A stretch of 64,000 bases of DNA from Planococcus rifietoensis. Lineage in GTDB: Bacteria > Bacillota > Bacilli > Bacillales_A > Planococcaceae. Under the pieces are notes generated by a model, which made no database searches, was not told the origin of the DNA, and saw nothing but the letters and a program-made list of their open reading frames with translations. Position numbers and translations under genes: made by a program. Below are positions 8,450 to 17,201 of the stretch, piece after piece (the stretch's first letter is position 1; every line of letters begins with the position of its first letter). Location of the stretch: assembly GCF_001465795.2 (NCBI RefSeq), contig NZ_CP013659.2:2932501-2996500 (forward strand). Direction: 5' to 3'.

Positions 8450-9498
8450 ACTTGTCGCATTTCTGGATCCTCATCGCCTCTCTGTTCCTCGGCCAATTGC
8501 TTCTCTTATTGATCTTAGCTTGGCGCAAGCAGCAATCGAATAAACGGGAAGCCGCAATCAATAGCCAATACGATGCCCTTACCGATTCGTTCAGCTCATA
8601 TATGATGGACCCTTCAGACGAACGATTCATCGAAGAACTGAAAGCTTCCCCTTACCAATTGGTCGTGCTTGAACGCCTATTGAATCATTACGTATCCGTC
8701 ACCAAGGCGGGCGCTGATTCGCCTGCTGTTTCACGCCTGTCGGAAGAATTCCTTTCCACGCGCTATATGAAGATGCTCAAGCGCGGAAACTGGGCGATGC
8801 GAATGAATACTTTGTATTTCATCGAAGATTTCCGGATGGAATCGCTCGTTCCACAACTAAAGGAAAAACTAGCGAAAAGTTCACGGCTCGACCAGGAGAC
8901 GCAGCAATTGATCCGCACGCTCGCTTCTTTAAACGAGACGGTGGCCATCGAGGCGCTCGCAAAACACCCCGATGCCCCCGCCCGCCTGTATATCGATGTT
9001 TTTAAACGGTTGGATGAACTGACGAAACTGGACGAGTTGAATGCTGCCTTAAACGAAGAAAACGACAACCAGACGTTGAAGCATTCGGCCATCTCCTATA
9101 TCGGCATGGCCGGCATGACGCTGTTTCTACCGCGCATTGAAGAAGAGTTGCAGCATCCTGAGATGGAAATGCGCATTCAGGCATTGAAAGCGATCCTTCA
9201 TCTGCAATACATGAATTCCCCGAGCGCCCTTGCACCGTTTTTCCAGTCGGCTGCTTGGCCTGAGCGCATGTTTGCCGCCCAAATTGCCGGAAAGCTGCAA
9301 TTGTCGCGCTATAAAGAAACGCTAGGCGAGTTGCTTGGGGATCCGGTCTGGTGGGTCCGCTACTCATCAGCTGAAGCCTTGACGCAGTTTTCAGAAGGGG
9401 ATATCGTCCTGACCCATTTCGCAGAAAGCCATCCCGACCGCTATGCACGTGATATGGCGAATCAATGGAAAACCTCCCTTTTAGGAAGTGAACAATAA
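8446..9498 (+). CDS. Membrane-anchored HEAT-repeat protein
   Basis: 350 residues from GTG 8446, overlapping the cyclase stop by GTGA. One N-terminal membrane segment (about 5-26, FWILIASLFLGQLLLLLILA) is followed by an all-helical cytoplasmic part. Repeats of about 30 residues can be seen, for example MEMRIQALKAILHLQ and DPVWWVRYSSAEALTQF, the latter a classic HEAT/PBS-lyase-type repeat. Such proteins are scaffolds. Between a cyclase and a glycosyltransferase it probably brings signalling and synthase parts together, but no partner is shown by the sequence. Confidence 0.75.
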   Translation: MNLSHFWILIASLFLGQLLLLLILAWRKQQSNKREAAINSQYDALTDSFSSYMMDPSDERFIEELKASPYQLVVLERLLNHYVSVTKAGADSPAVSRLSEEFLSTRYMKMLKRGNWAMRMNTLYFIEDFRMESLVPQLKEKLAKSSRLDQETQQLIRTLASLNETVAIEALAKHPDAPARLYIDVFKRLDELTKLDELNAALNEENDNQTLKHSAISYIGMAGMTLFLPRIEEELQHPEMEMRIQALKAILHLQYMNSPSALAPFFQSAAWPERMFAAQIAGKLQLSRYKETLGELLGDPVWWVRYSSAEALTQFSEGDIVLTHFAESHPDRYARDMANQWKTSLLGSEQ

Positions 9499-10895
9499 TG
9501 CAGGAAGTAGCGCTGATTTTATCCTATATCGTCATCGCCTATATGCTTTTTTCAAGTCTGAGCTACCTCGGGCTCTTTGCGCTTGCCTATGGGAAAGTCA
9601 AAAAAGAAAATAAGCTCGATAAGCGAGAGTCTACAGAAGATTTTTTAAGAAACCAATCGACTTATCCGGTGTCGATCCTCGTGCCTGCGTACAATGAAGA
9701 AGTCGGCGTTGTCAGCACGGTGCGTTCGCTATTGGCACTGGAATACCCTGAAAAAGAAGTCATCGTCATTGATGATGGCTCGAAAGACAGCACATCGCTG
9801 CGCATGATTGAAGAATTCAAAATGAAGAAAATTCCTTTCGCCGTCCGCACACACATCGAGACCGCGGAAGTCGAGGCCATTTACCAATCCTCGATCTTCC
9901 CTTATATCCGCCTCATCAAAAAAGCGAACGGCGGCAAGGCGGATGCATTGAATGCCGGGGTCAATCTCTCTTCCTTCCCGTACTTTTGTGCGATTGATGG
10001 AGATTCCATTTTGGAAAACGACGGTCTGTTAAAATGCATGAAACCGATTATCGAATCAGACGGCCAAATCATCGTCACCGGCGGATCTGTCCGAATCGCC
10101 AACGGCTCGACCATCTCCAGAAGCAAAGTGGAAATTGTCGGACTTCCGAAAAGCCCGATCGTCCTCATGCAGATCGTCGAGTACTTCCGCGCCTTCTTGA
10201 TCGGCCGCCTGGCACTTAGCCATTTGAATATTTTACTCATCGTCTCCGGGGCTTTCGGCGTTTTCAATAAAGAACGCGTCATTCAAGCCGGTGGATACAA
10301 TAAGAACACCGTCGGCGAAGATATGGAATTGGTCGTCCGGCTGCACCGTTTGCTGAGGGAAGAAAAATCCAAGCAGCGCATTGAATATATCCCAGACCCT
10401 GTCTGCTGGACAGAAGCCCCTGAATCACTGGAAGTGCTCAGGTCTCAGCGGATCCGCTGGCAGCGCGGGCTGCTTGAAACTTTGTGGAATCACAGAAAAA
10501 TGATGCTCAATCCGAAATACGGCTCGATCGGTTTGTTTTCGATGCCTTATTTCCTGTTTGTCGAATTGCTCGGCGCCGTATTCGAATTTATCGGCTACTT
10601 CATCATTTTCGGCGGCTTTTTCTTCTCATTGGTCGATCCGCAAGTCGCCGGCGTCATGTTCTTGGTGACGGTGTTCTACGGCTCGCTCATTTCGGCACTC
10701 GCTGTATTATTAGAAGAATTAACGCTCCACAAATACCCGAAGGTTTCCCATTTGATGCGCCTGTATTTCTGGGCATTGACTGAAGCCTTTTGGTACCGTC
10801 CGCTTATGGTATTGTGGCGAGTCAGAGGAATTATTGCCACTTTCCAAAAGAAAGCACATTGGGGCGATATGAAACGCAAAGGAATTTCGACTTAA
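9498..10895 (+). CDS. Processive family 2 glycosyltransferase (PgaC/cellulose-synthase-like)
   Basis: 465 residues; its ATG overlaps the HEAT stop (TAATG). Layout: an N-terminal membrane segment (about 6-31), a cytoplasmic GT2 domain, and C-terminal membrane segments (about 345-420). The processive inverting GT2 residues are all present: DDGSKD (92-97), DGD (167-169), GED (273-275) and QRIRW (317-321, the QxxRW motif). This is the pattern of poly-N-acetylglucosamine, hyaluronan and cellulose synthases. The polymer is not determinable. Coupling to a c-di-GMP-making protein in the same operon suggests a biofilm polysaccharide. Confidence 0.85.
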   Translation: MQEVALILSYIVIAYMLFSSLSYLGLFALAYGKVKKENKLDKRESTEDFLRNQSTYPVSILVPAYNEEVGVVSTVRSLLALEYPEKEVIVIDDGSKDSTSLRMIEEFKMKKIPFAVRTHIETAEVEAIYQSSIFPYIRLIKKANGGKADALNAGVNLSSFPYFCAIDGDSILENDGLLKCMKPIIESDGQIIVTGGSVRIANGSTISRSKVEIVGLPKSPIVLMQIVEYFRAFLIGRLALSHLNILLIVSGAFGVFNKERVIQAGGYNKNTVGEDMELVVRLHRLLREEKSKQRIEYIPDPVCWTEAPESLEVLRSQRIRWQRGLLETLWNHRKMMLNPKYGSIGLFSMPYFLFVELLGAVFEFIGYFIIFGGFFFSLVDPQVAGVMFLVTVFYGSLISALAVLLEELTLHKYPKVSHLMRLYFWALTEAFWYRPLMVLWRVRGIIATFQKKAHWGDMKRKGIST

Positions 10896-10912
10896 TTGCA
10901 AGGAGGATACTT

Positions 10913-11269
10913 ATGAAGAAAATATTGATCGCAGATGACGAAGATATTTTGCGCATCCTGATCGCGGATACATTGGAAGATGACTTCCTGATTGAAGAAG
11001 CAGAAGACGGCAAAGAAGCCCTGGAGAAGATCCGGGCCAACGACTACGATCTGGTCGTGCTCGATTATATGATGCCTTATTTGACTGGCATGGAAGTGCT
11101 CGAGGAAGTCAGAAAAGACCAAAACGACACGAAAGTTTTGATGCTGACAGCAAAAGCGCAAGACGCGGACCGCGAGAAAGCCATCTTGAACGGGGCGGAT
11201 TATTTTATGTCCAAGCCGTTCAGCCCGATGGAACTCTTGGCGCTTGTGGAAGATATATTGGTGTCCTAG
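10913..11269 (+). CDS. Single-domain response regulator (CheY-like)
   Basis: 118 residues from ATG 10913 behind AAGGAGGATACTT. It is a bare receiver: acidic pair in IADDED (about 8-9), phospho-acceptor D51 in VVLDYMMP, T in MLTAKA, and K in MSKPF. There is no output domain. It ends the cyclase/HEAT/glycosyltransferase operon and faces the hybrid kinase gene, so it likely receives phosphate in the same relay, perhaps as a shuttle to the Hpt domain of the cyclase or as a direct effector on the synthase. Confidence 0.85.
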   Translation: MKKILIADDEDILRILIADTLEDDFLIEEAEDGKEALEKIRANDYDLVVLDYMMPYLTGMEVLEEVRKDQNDTKVLMLTAKAQDADREKAILNGADYFMSKPFSPMELLALVEDILVS

Positions 11270-11374
11270 TAAACCATGTTCTCCCAACACTCGGATAGTC
11301 CACTGCTTCTTTGAGATGAGAAGAGCTTTCGCACACCATATCTAGCTAAAACAGAAAAATATTTAACACTACAA

Positions 11375-11416
11375 AAAACGACCAGCCCCTATCTTAGGAG
11401 CTGGTCGTTTTTTAAT
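11375..11416. terminator. Bidirectional terminator
   Basis: AAAAAACGACCAGC and its complement (from about 11375 and ending near 11416) around a short loop, with T-runs in both directions. It sits between the convergent receiver gene and hybrid kinase gene. Confidence 0.85.
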
Positions 11417-11431
11417 TTCGCATACTATTTC

Positions 11432-14296
11432 TCAGCTTTCAGGCTCGTCGTCCAGGCCGTATGTGGCGTAGAAGATGACGCCGTTTTGCTCTTGCCCGTT
11501 TTGCAGGTTCTTCATCACTTTCGACAAATTCACCGGCGCATACGGTTTGGTCAGGTAATGGTTAATCTTGCTGATTTTATTGGCATCGGTTGATGGATCG
11601 AGTGCGGAAGAAATGACGATCGGAATATTCTGCGTTGCCGGATCTTCTTTCATCATATCGACCAAGTCCCAGCCGCTCAATTCCTCGCCGAGCATAATGT
11701 CGACGACTGCGCCGACCAAAGGCGTACGCTTCGCTTCTTTGAAGGCTTCCCTCGGTGAGGTGTGGTAAATCACTTTGAAGCCGTTGAGTTTCAGCTCTTC
11801 CGATAACAGCAATGCGAGGCTCATATCGTCTTCCACGATCATCACAGGCGGATTTTCTTCTGCGCCATCTTGCGGGACATACTCCTGCATGCCGGAGACA
11901 AGCGGCAATTCAAAGTGAATGGTCGTGCCGTGTCCTTCCTGTGATTCGATCCAAATCTTGCCGTCGTGCTTGACGATGATTTCCTGGCAAATTGCGAGTC
12001 CAAGACCGGTTCCGCCGATTTTGCGGCGTGAACTATTGTCGATGCGCTGGAATTTGGAGAACAGCTTCGGAATGTCTTCAGCCGGAATCCCGATTCCTTC
12101 GTCCTGAATCGACACGCGCAAACTATTGGCATGGTTCTTCATGCAGATGGTCACATTGCCGCCTTCCGGGGAAAACTTGATGGCATTGCCGACCAGGTTC
12201 ATTAATACTTGTGCCAGGCGCTCTCGGTCGCCTTCCACTTTGACATCCGATGCATCATCGACCAAGACAACCGAATGCGTCGACTGCGTCCTGAATTTTT
12301 CCGCCGCTTCGATGACCAGCTCATTCATCGACAGCTTATCCATTCGGTACACCTGGTCCCCGGATTCCATCCGCTGCAGATCCAGGAAGTCGTTGATCAA
12401 GTTGGTCAAACGCATCGCTTCTTTATAGATCGTCTTCAAGTAGCGAACTTGCTTGTCCGGTTTCAATTCCTTATTGAGCAGCAGCTCCGTAAAGCCAAGT
12501 ACGCTCGAAAGCGGCGTCCGCAGCTCATGGCTGACAGTGCTGACCAATTCGGATTTCATCTTGTCGACTTCGTGCTCCCTCGTAATGTCGCGGTGCACAA
12601 AGATCGTCCCTGTGCGCTCCCCGTCGACAATGACTGGGGTGCTATAAACATCGATGACCCGTTCATACGGGGCTTTGACCGTATATTGGAAGGTCTTTGC
12701 TTCGCTTTCTTTTTCATGGATGCAGGCGCTGAGGAAATCGACCATCGCTTGTGGATCCGTCGTTTGTTCGGCCATCCGGTGAATCCACACGTCTTGCGTA
12801 ATGACCGCGTCCAGCGGCGCATTGCCGCAGCTCAACATCGTGCACATCGTTTCATTGCGCTGCACCATGCTGCCATTTTTTGCGATGAATTGGATACCTT
12901 CATTGATATTATTGACGATGCGTTCGTTCAATGTCCGTTCATGTATTGCCGCGTCGTACAATTGGATCCGGTCGATTGCCAAATGAATGCGTTTCAGCAA
13001 TCCGTCGATATCGGCTTCTTCCTCTTTTGAAAAGGCTCTGCCGACGCGCGACAAACCAATCAGCGCGATACCTTCGTTTTGCTCATTCTTTACAGATGCG
13101 TATAGGTCATGGATATAAACCGGGCCGTCCACAAAGCCTTTTTGCTCCAGCGCTTCCCTTGTGACCGTAAAGGATTCATCTTCTTTCAAACGGGCCGATA
13201 GATAAGGGATTTGCTGCTCCTGGAATTGCTCGAACATGTTCTCCGTGAAGCCCTTGAGCGCGTATTCGCCAGAACCCGGCAACCACAGCACCCCCGTATC
13301 GATCTCGTACGTGTCAGTAAAATACTTGAGCGTGGCATTGATCAATTTTTGTTTATCCAAGGTAAACGACAGGATATGGTTCAAATCGTTGAAGCGAATC
13401 AACCGGTCTTTCGTCTTCCCGGTTTCTTCCAGTGCCTCTTGAAGTTCTGTCTGCTTTTCCTGCAGCTGGCCCTTGTTCACCAATAATGCCTGGTTTTGGG
13501 CAGTAAGGTCTTCCTGATTTTCGCGGATGGTATTCATCATCCGGTAAAAAGTCATCGACAATAAGCCGATCTCATCTTTCCGTTCAATAGGAGTATATGA
13601 CATTTGCTCGCCATTGCCGAACCCTTCGATGGATTCGCGCATCCCTTCCAGCGGCTTGACGATATCGTTCATGGCTCGATAGATGATCAAGGCCGTGGTA
13701 ATGAACAGCAGGATGAACAATAAAATCAACGCGAACGAAAAATTCTCCGACTGCCTGATCATGTCTTCGTTCATTTGTTCCAATTCTGCTTCGGATGCGG
13801 TTTTGTATTCGTCGGCGAAAGCGACAAACTCATTCACTGCAGCATTGGTGCCATCATTGGATAGATTCCTCAAGGCTTGATAATCATCATTTTGCACCGC
13901 TTCAAGCGCATTAGGGAATACTTGTTGCTCGAATGTCGCTATAAATGTAGACAAATCCGAAATTTCCTGTTGTTCTTCACTCGTAATCGACAAACTTTCC
14001 AGCCTTTCAATCGCACTCTTCAAGATTTCCAGCTCTACATACGCCAGTCTCAGCTCTTCCTGATTTTGAAAAGCATAATACCCTCTTGTTCGGAAAAAAA
14101 GCTGGTTCAAGGATTCGGAAAGCCCTTGCAGCGTCTCCTGTTTTTCAGCAAGCAAATCGTATTCCGCCTGCCTGTCCTGTTGCTGTTTGTTCATATAGAA
14201 ATAAATACCCGCAATCAATAATGAACAAATAAGCAATGAAGATAAGGTTAATCGAAGATATTTGTGCCTGATGCCTTTTTCCGATGATTTATGCAT
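11432..14296 (-). CDS. Hybrid sensor histidine kinase (CHASE3-like/HAMP/GAF/PAS/HisKA/HATPase/REC)
   Basis: 954 residues. Membrane segments lie at about 15-34 and 187-206 and enclose an all-helical extracellular sensor with CHASE3-like features (LFFRTRGYYAF). HAMP follows at about 207-260, coiled coil 260-300, GAF about 300-450, PAS about 455-575, HisKA with VSHELRTPLSS (His590), and an ATPase with N-box LMNLVGNAIKFS (about 698-709), DEGIGIP and GGTGLGLAI. A C-terminal receiver has D866 and LTKPYA. It is convergent with the cyclase operon. A relay from His590 through D866 to the Hpt of the cyclase is the simplest model, inferred from gene proximity. Confidence 0.85.
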   Translation of the reverse strand: MHKSSEKGIRHKYLRLTLSSLLICSLLIAGIYFYMNKQQQDRQAEYDLLAEKQETLQGLSESLNQLFFRTRGYYAFQNQEELRLAYVELEILKSAIERLESLSITSEEQQEISDLSTFIATFEQQVFPNALEAVQNDDYQALRNLSNDGTNAAVNEFVAFADEYKTASEAELEQMNEDMIRQSENFSFALILLFILLFITTALIIYRAMNDIVKPLEGMRESIEGFGNGEQMSYTPIERKDEIGLLSMTFYRMMNTIRENQEDLTAQNQALLVNKGQLQEKQTELQEALEETGKTKDRLIRFNDLNHILSFTLDKQKLINATLKYFTDTYEIDTGVLWLPGSGEYALKGFTENMFEQFQEQQIPYLSARLKEDESFTVTREALEQKGFVDGPVYIHDLYASVKNEQNEGIALIGLSRVGRAFSKEEEADIDGLLKRIHLAIDRIQLYDAAIHERTLNERIVNNINEGIQFIAKNGSMVQRNETMCTMLSCGNAPLDAVITQDVWIHRMAEQTTDPQAMVDFLSACIHEKESEAKTFQYTVKAPYERVIDVYSTPVIVDGERTGTIFVHRDITREHEVDKMKSELVSTVSHELRTPLSSVLGFTELLLNKELKPDKQVRYLKTIYKEAMRLTNLINDFLDLQRMESGDQVYRMDKLSMNELVIEAAEKFRTQSTHSVVLVDDASDVKVEGDRERLAQVLMNLVGNAIKFSPEGGNVTICMKNHANSLRVSIQDEGIGIPAEDIPKLFSKFQRIDNSSRRKIGGTGLGLAICQEIIVKHDGKIWIESQEGHGTTIHFELPLVSGMQEYVPQDGAEENPPVMIVEDDMSLALLLSEELKLNGFKVIYHTSPREAFKEAKRTPLVGAVVDIMLGEELSGWDLVDMMKEDPATQNIPIVISSALDPSTDANKISKINHYLTKPYAPVNLSKVMKNLQNGQEQNGVIFYATYGLDDEPES

Positions 14297-14455
14297 GTTG
14301 CCCCGCCCCCAGTTCTTCGTTGGTTTTATATATCAAAAAAAATTTCAAAATTTAACCTTCATTGTAAATATTCTTCTCTTGTCATAGTATACGATTTTGG
14401 GTATTTATAGAATCTTTTTTTCAAGCCTGGGTTCCTTTAAAATCCTCCGTCAAAA

Positions 14456-14493
14456 CAATAAAAAAGCTCGAGGCAACGAAAGCCTCGAGCTTG
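14456..14493 (-). terminator. Rho-independent terminator of cls
   Basis: AAGCTCGAGGC and its exact complement around an AACGAAA loop, with a T-run on the minus strand, 33 bases past the cardiolipin synthase stop. Confidence 0.85.
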
Positions 14494-14525
14494 AATGATT
14501 TTTTCCGCAACAACGATAGCGGGCT

Positions 14526-15980
14526 TTATAAAATTGGCGACACCAATTTGGCAATGTCCTGTTTGGCTTTTTCAATCCAATGCTGTTTCTTGAAGTCCGC
14601 TTCGGTTAATTCGACACAGAGCTTGCGGTCCTGCAGAAACAGATCCGCCATTTCCTGTGCCGAGCCAGCATCGTAAACGAAGGCGTTCAATTCAAAATTC
14701 AAGGCAAAGCTGCGGACATCCATATTGGCAGAGCCGACCGAGAATGCCTGTCTGTCAACAACGAGTGTTTTGGCATGCAGAAACCCGTTCTGGTAGCTAT
14801 AGACTTTGACGCCGTCTTCGAGCAATTCGCGGGCAAAGGACAGCGTCGCCGAATGGACGAAGAGGTGATCCGCCAAATGCGGAATCATCAACTGCACGTC
14901 CACCCCGCCGAGCGCCGCCGTCCTAAGTGCATCCATGATGGATTTATCCGGGATGAAATAAGGCGTCTGCAAATAAATCGATTCCCGGGCATGATGAATC
15001 ATCTTCAAATAGCCATTCTTGATGTCTTCATGCGTTTCCAGTGGACCGCTTGCCACCAGTTGCATCGGGACACCGGACGGATGATCCATTTTCGGAAAAT
15101 AGGTTTCCGCATACTTCATCGGATATTTTTCAGCGGCCTGGTTCCAGTCGATGAAAAAGCGGTTTTGCAGGGAATGCACCGCTTGCCCTTCAATGCGCAG
15201 ATGTGTATCGCGCCAATAGCCGAACTCTTTTTTCTTGCCGATGTATTCGTCACCGACATTAAAGCCACCGGTGTAGCCGACACGTCCGTCAATGACAACG
15301 AGTTTCCGGTGGTTTCGGTGATTGAGCCGCGGATTGATGCTCGTCAGCATGGCCGGCAAAAATGCAGCCGACTTGCCCCCTGCTCCGTGGAACGCATCAA
15401 AGAAATGCTTCGGCAGGCTGCTCGATCCCAAATCGTCGTATAAGACCAGGACTTTGACACCTTGCTGCGCTTTTTCAGTCAGCAGTGCCAAAAGTGCTTG
15501 GCCAAGATCGTCGTCATTAAGGATGAAATACTGGAGGTGGATATGTTTTGAGGCAGCGCGGATATCGTCGAACAAAGCATCAAACTTCCGTTTGCCATCA
15601 TTGAAGATTTGAATATCAGCGGCTGTCGACAAAGGCGCATCAGTCCGCGCAGCATTCATTTGAACAATATCCATCCATTTCTCTTCGAGTGCAGCAGGCG
15701 GCTGGAAGCTTCTTGATTTCATTTCCGCAAGCTGGCGATCCTTCAGATCGGTAAAGTCACGGTTCTCATAGGCAACTGGCCGATTCAGACGGCTGCGCCT
15801 CAGGGGTTTTCCGAACAATAAATACAGCACAAAGCCGAGGATCGGGATAAAGAACAGGATCAAAATCCAGGCCCATGCCGAAGAAGCCGTTTTCCGCTCA
15901 AAAAATAAAATGAAAAACGCCAGAACCACATTGACGATGATGAAAATATTACTGATCGTGCTGAGCCATTCGAATGAAAT
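14526..15980 (-). CDS. cls: Cardiolipin synthase, apparently starting at ATT
   Basis: Two membrane segments at the N-terminus (ISNIFIIVNVVLAFFILFFE and AWAWILILFFIPILGFVLYL) are followed by two phospholipase-D motifs: HRNHRKLVVIDG (with GYTGGFNVGDEY) and HAKTLVVDRQAFSVGSANMD. This is the transphosphatidylation enzyme that joins two phosphatidylglycerols at the membrane. Start choice: the only good ribosome binding site, GGGAGGAGG at 15988-15996, is 7 bases before an in-frame ATT (15980), which gives 484 residues, the usual size for Bacillus ClsA. The in-frame ATG at 16079 gives 517 residues but has no binding site and lies next to the upstream gene's terminator. Confidence 0.85.
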   Translation of the reverse strand: MSFEWLSTISNIFIIVNVVLAFFILFFERKTASSAWAWILILFFIPILGFVLYLLFGKPLRRSRLNRPVAYENRDFTDLKDRQLAEMKSRSFQPPAALEEKWMDIVQMNAARTDAPLSTAADIQIFNDGKRKFDALFDDIRAASKHIHLQYFILNDDDLGQALLALLTEKAQQGVKVLVLYDDLGSSSLPKHFFDAFHGAGGKSAAFLPAMLTSINPRLNHRNHRKLVVIDGRVGYTGGFNVGDEYIGKKKEFGYWRDTHLRIEGQAVHSLQNRFFIDWNQAAEKYPMKYAETYFPKMDHPSGVPMQLVASGPLETHEDIKNGYLKMIHHARESIYLQTPYFIPDKSIMDALRTAALGGVDVQLMIPHLADHLFVHSATLSFARELLEDGVKVYSYQNGFLHAKTLVVDRQAFSVGSANMDVRSFALNFELNAFVYDAGSAQEMADLFLQDRKLCVELTEADFKKQHWIEKAKQDIAKLVSPIL

Positions 15981-16095
15981 TGCAATCCCTCCTCCCACTA
16001 TTCTTTCTATATGAACGTTCAATAAAGCTTGTATCTGTTGTATTACCCTTTGATTGGGGTTTTTAACGTCTTCTTCCATGGAAACAAACGAACCC

Positions 16096-16131
16096 CGGGG
16101 AATCCATTAAACGTGGATTCATCCGGGGTCT
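16096..16131 (-). terminator. Terminator-like hairpin after the GAF-STAS gene
   Basis: CCCCGGGGAATCCA pairs imperfectly with TGGATTCATCCGGGG around TTAAACG. T-content downstream on the minus strand is moderate (GTTCGTTTGTTTC). It lies about 20 bases past the GAF-STAS stop. Confidence 0.6.
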
Positions 16132-16152
16132 CGCCTTTTTGTGTGCGTTCGT

Positions 16153-17028
16153 TTATTTCGAAAGGCCGTTTTCGTAGGAATTTTTCTGAATCAAGGCGAA
16201 TCCGAGCTGATCGATGGCGATCTTCAGCGTCGCTTCCATTCGTTCGCCTTTCAAGGAATGGGCGAAATGCGGGACTTTCATAGCCATCGTCGGCAAAATG
16301 CCGGTAATGATCGGGGTGATTCCCATGATCTTCAAAGCTTTAATCAAATCCAGGAGAGGATCTTCGATGCGCGGATCGATTTGTGTAATGCCCGAGAAAT
16401 CCAAGATCAGGTAATCGATGCCTTCACTTGCTTTCATCACGACATCCTCGATCAATTGATAAGCGCGTTCAAGCGTAATATGGCCTATAATCGGCAAGAT
16501 CGAAATCTCATCCGACAAGGGCACGAGCGGAGACGACAAGGTCTGGATTTCCTTTTGGGCTTTGTCGAGTTCCAAGATATAGCTCAGCAAGGACGACATC
16601 ATCTCGAACATCTCCTGCTGCTCTTCGGTGAACGAAACCGGTTGCTTGTCCAAGCCGCAAATCGTGCCGTACACTTCCCCGCTTTCGTAATAGATCGGGA
16701 TCCCGATGAACGCACCGTTGCCGAATTGCGCCGAAATCTCAAGCTTGCCGGCATTGTCGTCTTTTGAGATATCTTCGATCAATAGCGGCTCCTGCCCATA
16801 ATTAATCGCTAAACTGCAGAAGGTCTGGTCAAGCGGCGATTGGCTGTCTTCCACTACCAGTTCTTCGTGTCTATTGAACGCTTTCTTGATGGTATTGGTT
16901 TTTCCGTCATTTTCAGCAATGAATAGCGTGTTGATGTCCATTTGCTTGCTCAACATGTTCAAGATCTGATTAGCTGCATCATTGAAGTTCTGAAATTTTC
17001 TGGAAGGGCTGATTGTCTGATGGTGCAT
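16153..17028 (-). CDS. GAF-STAS protein (RsbR-like architecture)
   Basis: 291 residues from ATG 17028 behind GAGGAGGGATCAC. A GAF domain (about 18-150: MDINTLFIAEND, FCSLAINYGQEPLLIED, GAFIGIPIYYESGEVYGTI) is joined by a helix to a STAS domain (about 168-285: ISILPIIGHITLERAYQLIE, YLILDFSGITQID). RsbR-type STAS domains carry two phosphorylatable threonines after VD and in the GIRPE loop. Here the equivalent positions read IDPRIED and GILPTMAMK, so the usual acceptors seem to be missing or moved. It is probably a signalling scaffold or anti-sigma-pathway modulator; its partner is unknown. Confidence 0.75.
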   Translation of the reverse strand: MHHQTISPSRKFQNFNDAANQILNMLSKQMDINTLFIAENDGKTNTIKKAFNRHEELVVEDSQSPLDQTFCSLAINYGQEPLLIEDISKDDNAGKLEISAQFGNGAFIGIPIYYESGEVYGTICGLDKQPVSFTEEQQEMFEMMSSLLSYILELDKAQKEIQTLSSPLVPLSDEISILPIIGHITLERAYQLIEDVVMKASEGIDYLILDFSGITQIDPRIEDPLLDLIKALKIMGITPIITGILPTMAMKVPHFAHSLKGERMEATLKIAIDQLGFALIQKNSYENGLSK

Positions 17029-17181
17029 GTGATCCCTCCTCTATAGGGAGTGTCCAATGAGAAAATTGGCGCACTTTTCCTAACGATACTATAAGCCGCT
17101 CTTTGAATGCAATGTGCAGGATTTCTGGTATCGCCGTAATCGGCGGAACCCATGCTTCACAAAATTTAAGGCTAAATGAAA

Positions 17182-17201
17182 AACCAGGCTTAAGCCTGGT
17201 T
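17182..17201 (-). terminator. Palindrome overlapping the MEDS stop codon
   Basis: A 20-bp perfect palindrome with a T-rich stretch next on the minus strand. The TAA stop of the MEDS gene is at its centre. Confidence 0.6.

Noticed and set aside
12209..13030. A 273-codon open frame on the plus strand inside the hybrid kinase gene
   Set aside because: It is fully antisense to well-recognised HisKA/PAS/GAF coding sequence, has no ribosome site and a His/Arg/Phe-rich composition typical of a complement frame.
14775..15443. A 222-codon plus-strand frame within cls
   Set aside because: Antisense shadow of the two-HKD cardiolipin synthase; no start signal.
15981..16079. ATG at 16079 as the cls start
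   Set aside because: No ribosome binding site, next to the upstream gene's terminator hairpin, and gives an unusually long protein; the ATT at 15980 has an optimal site.
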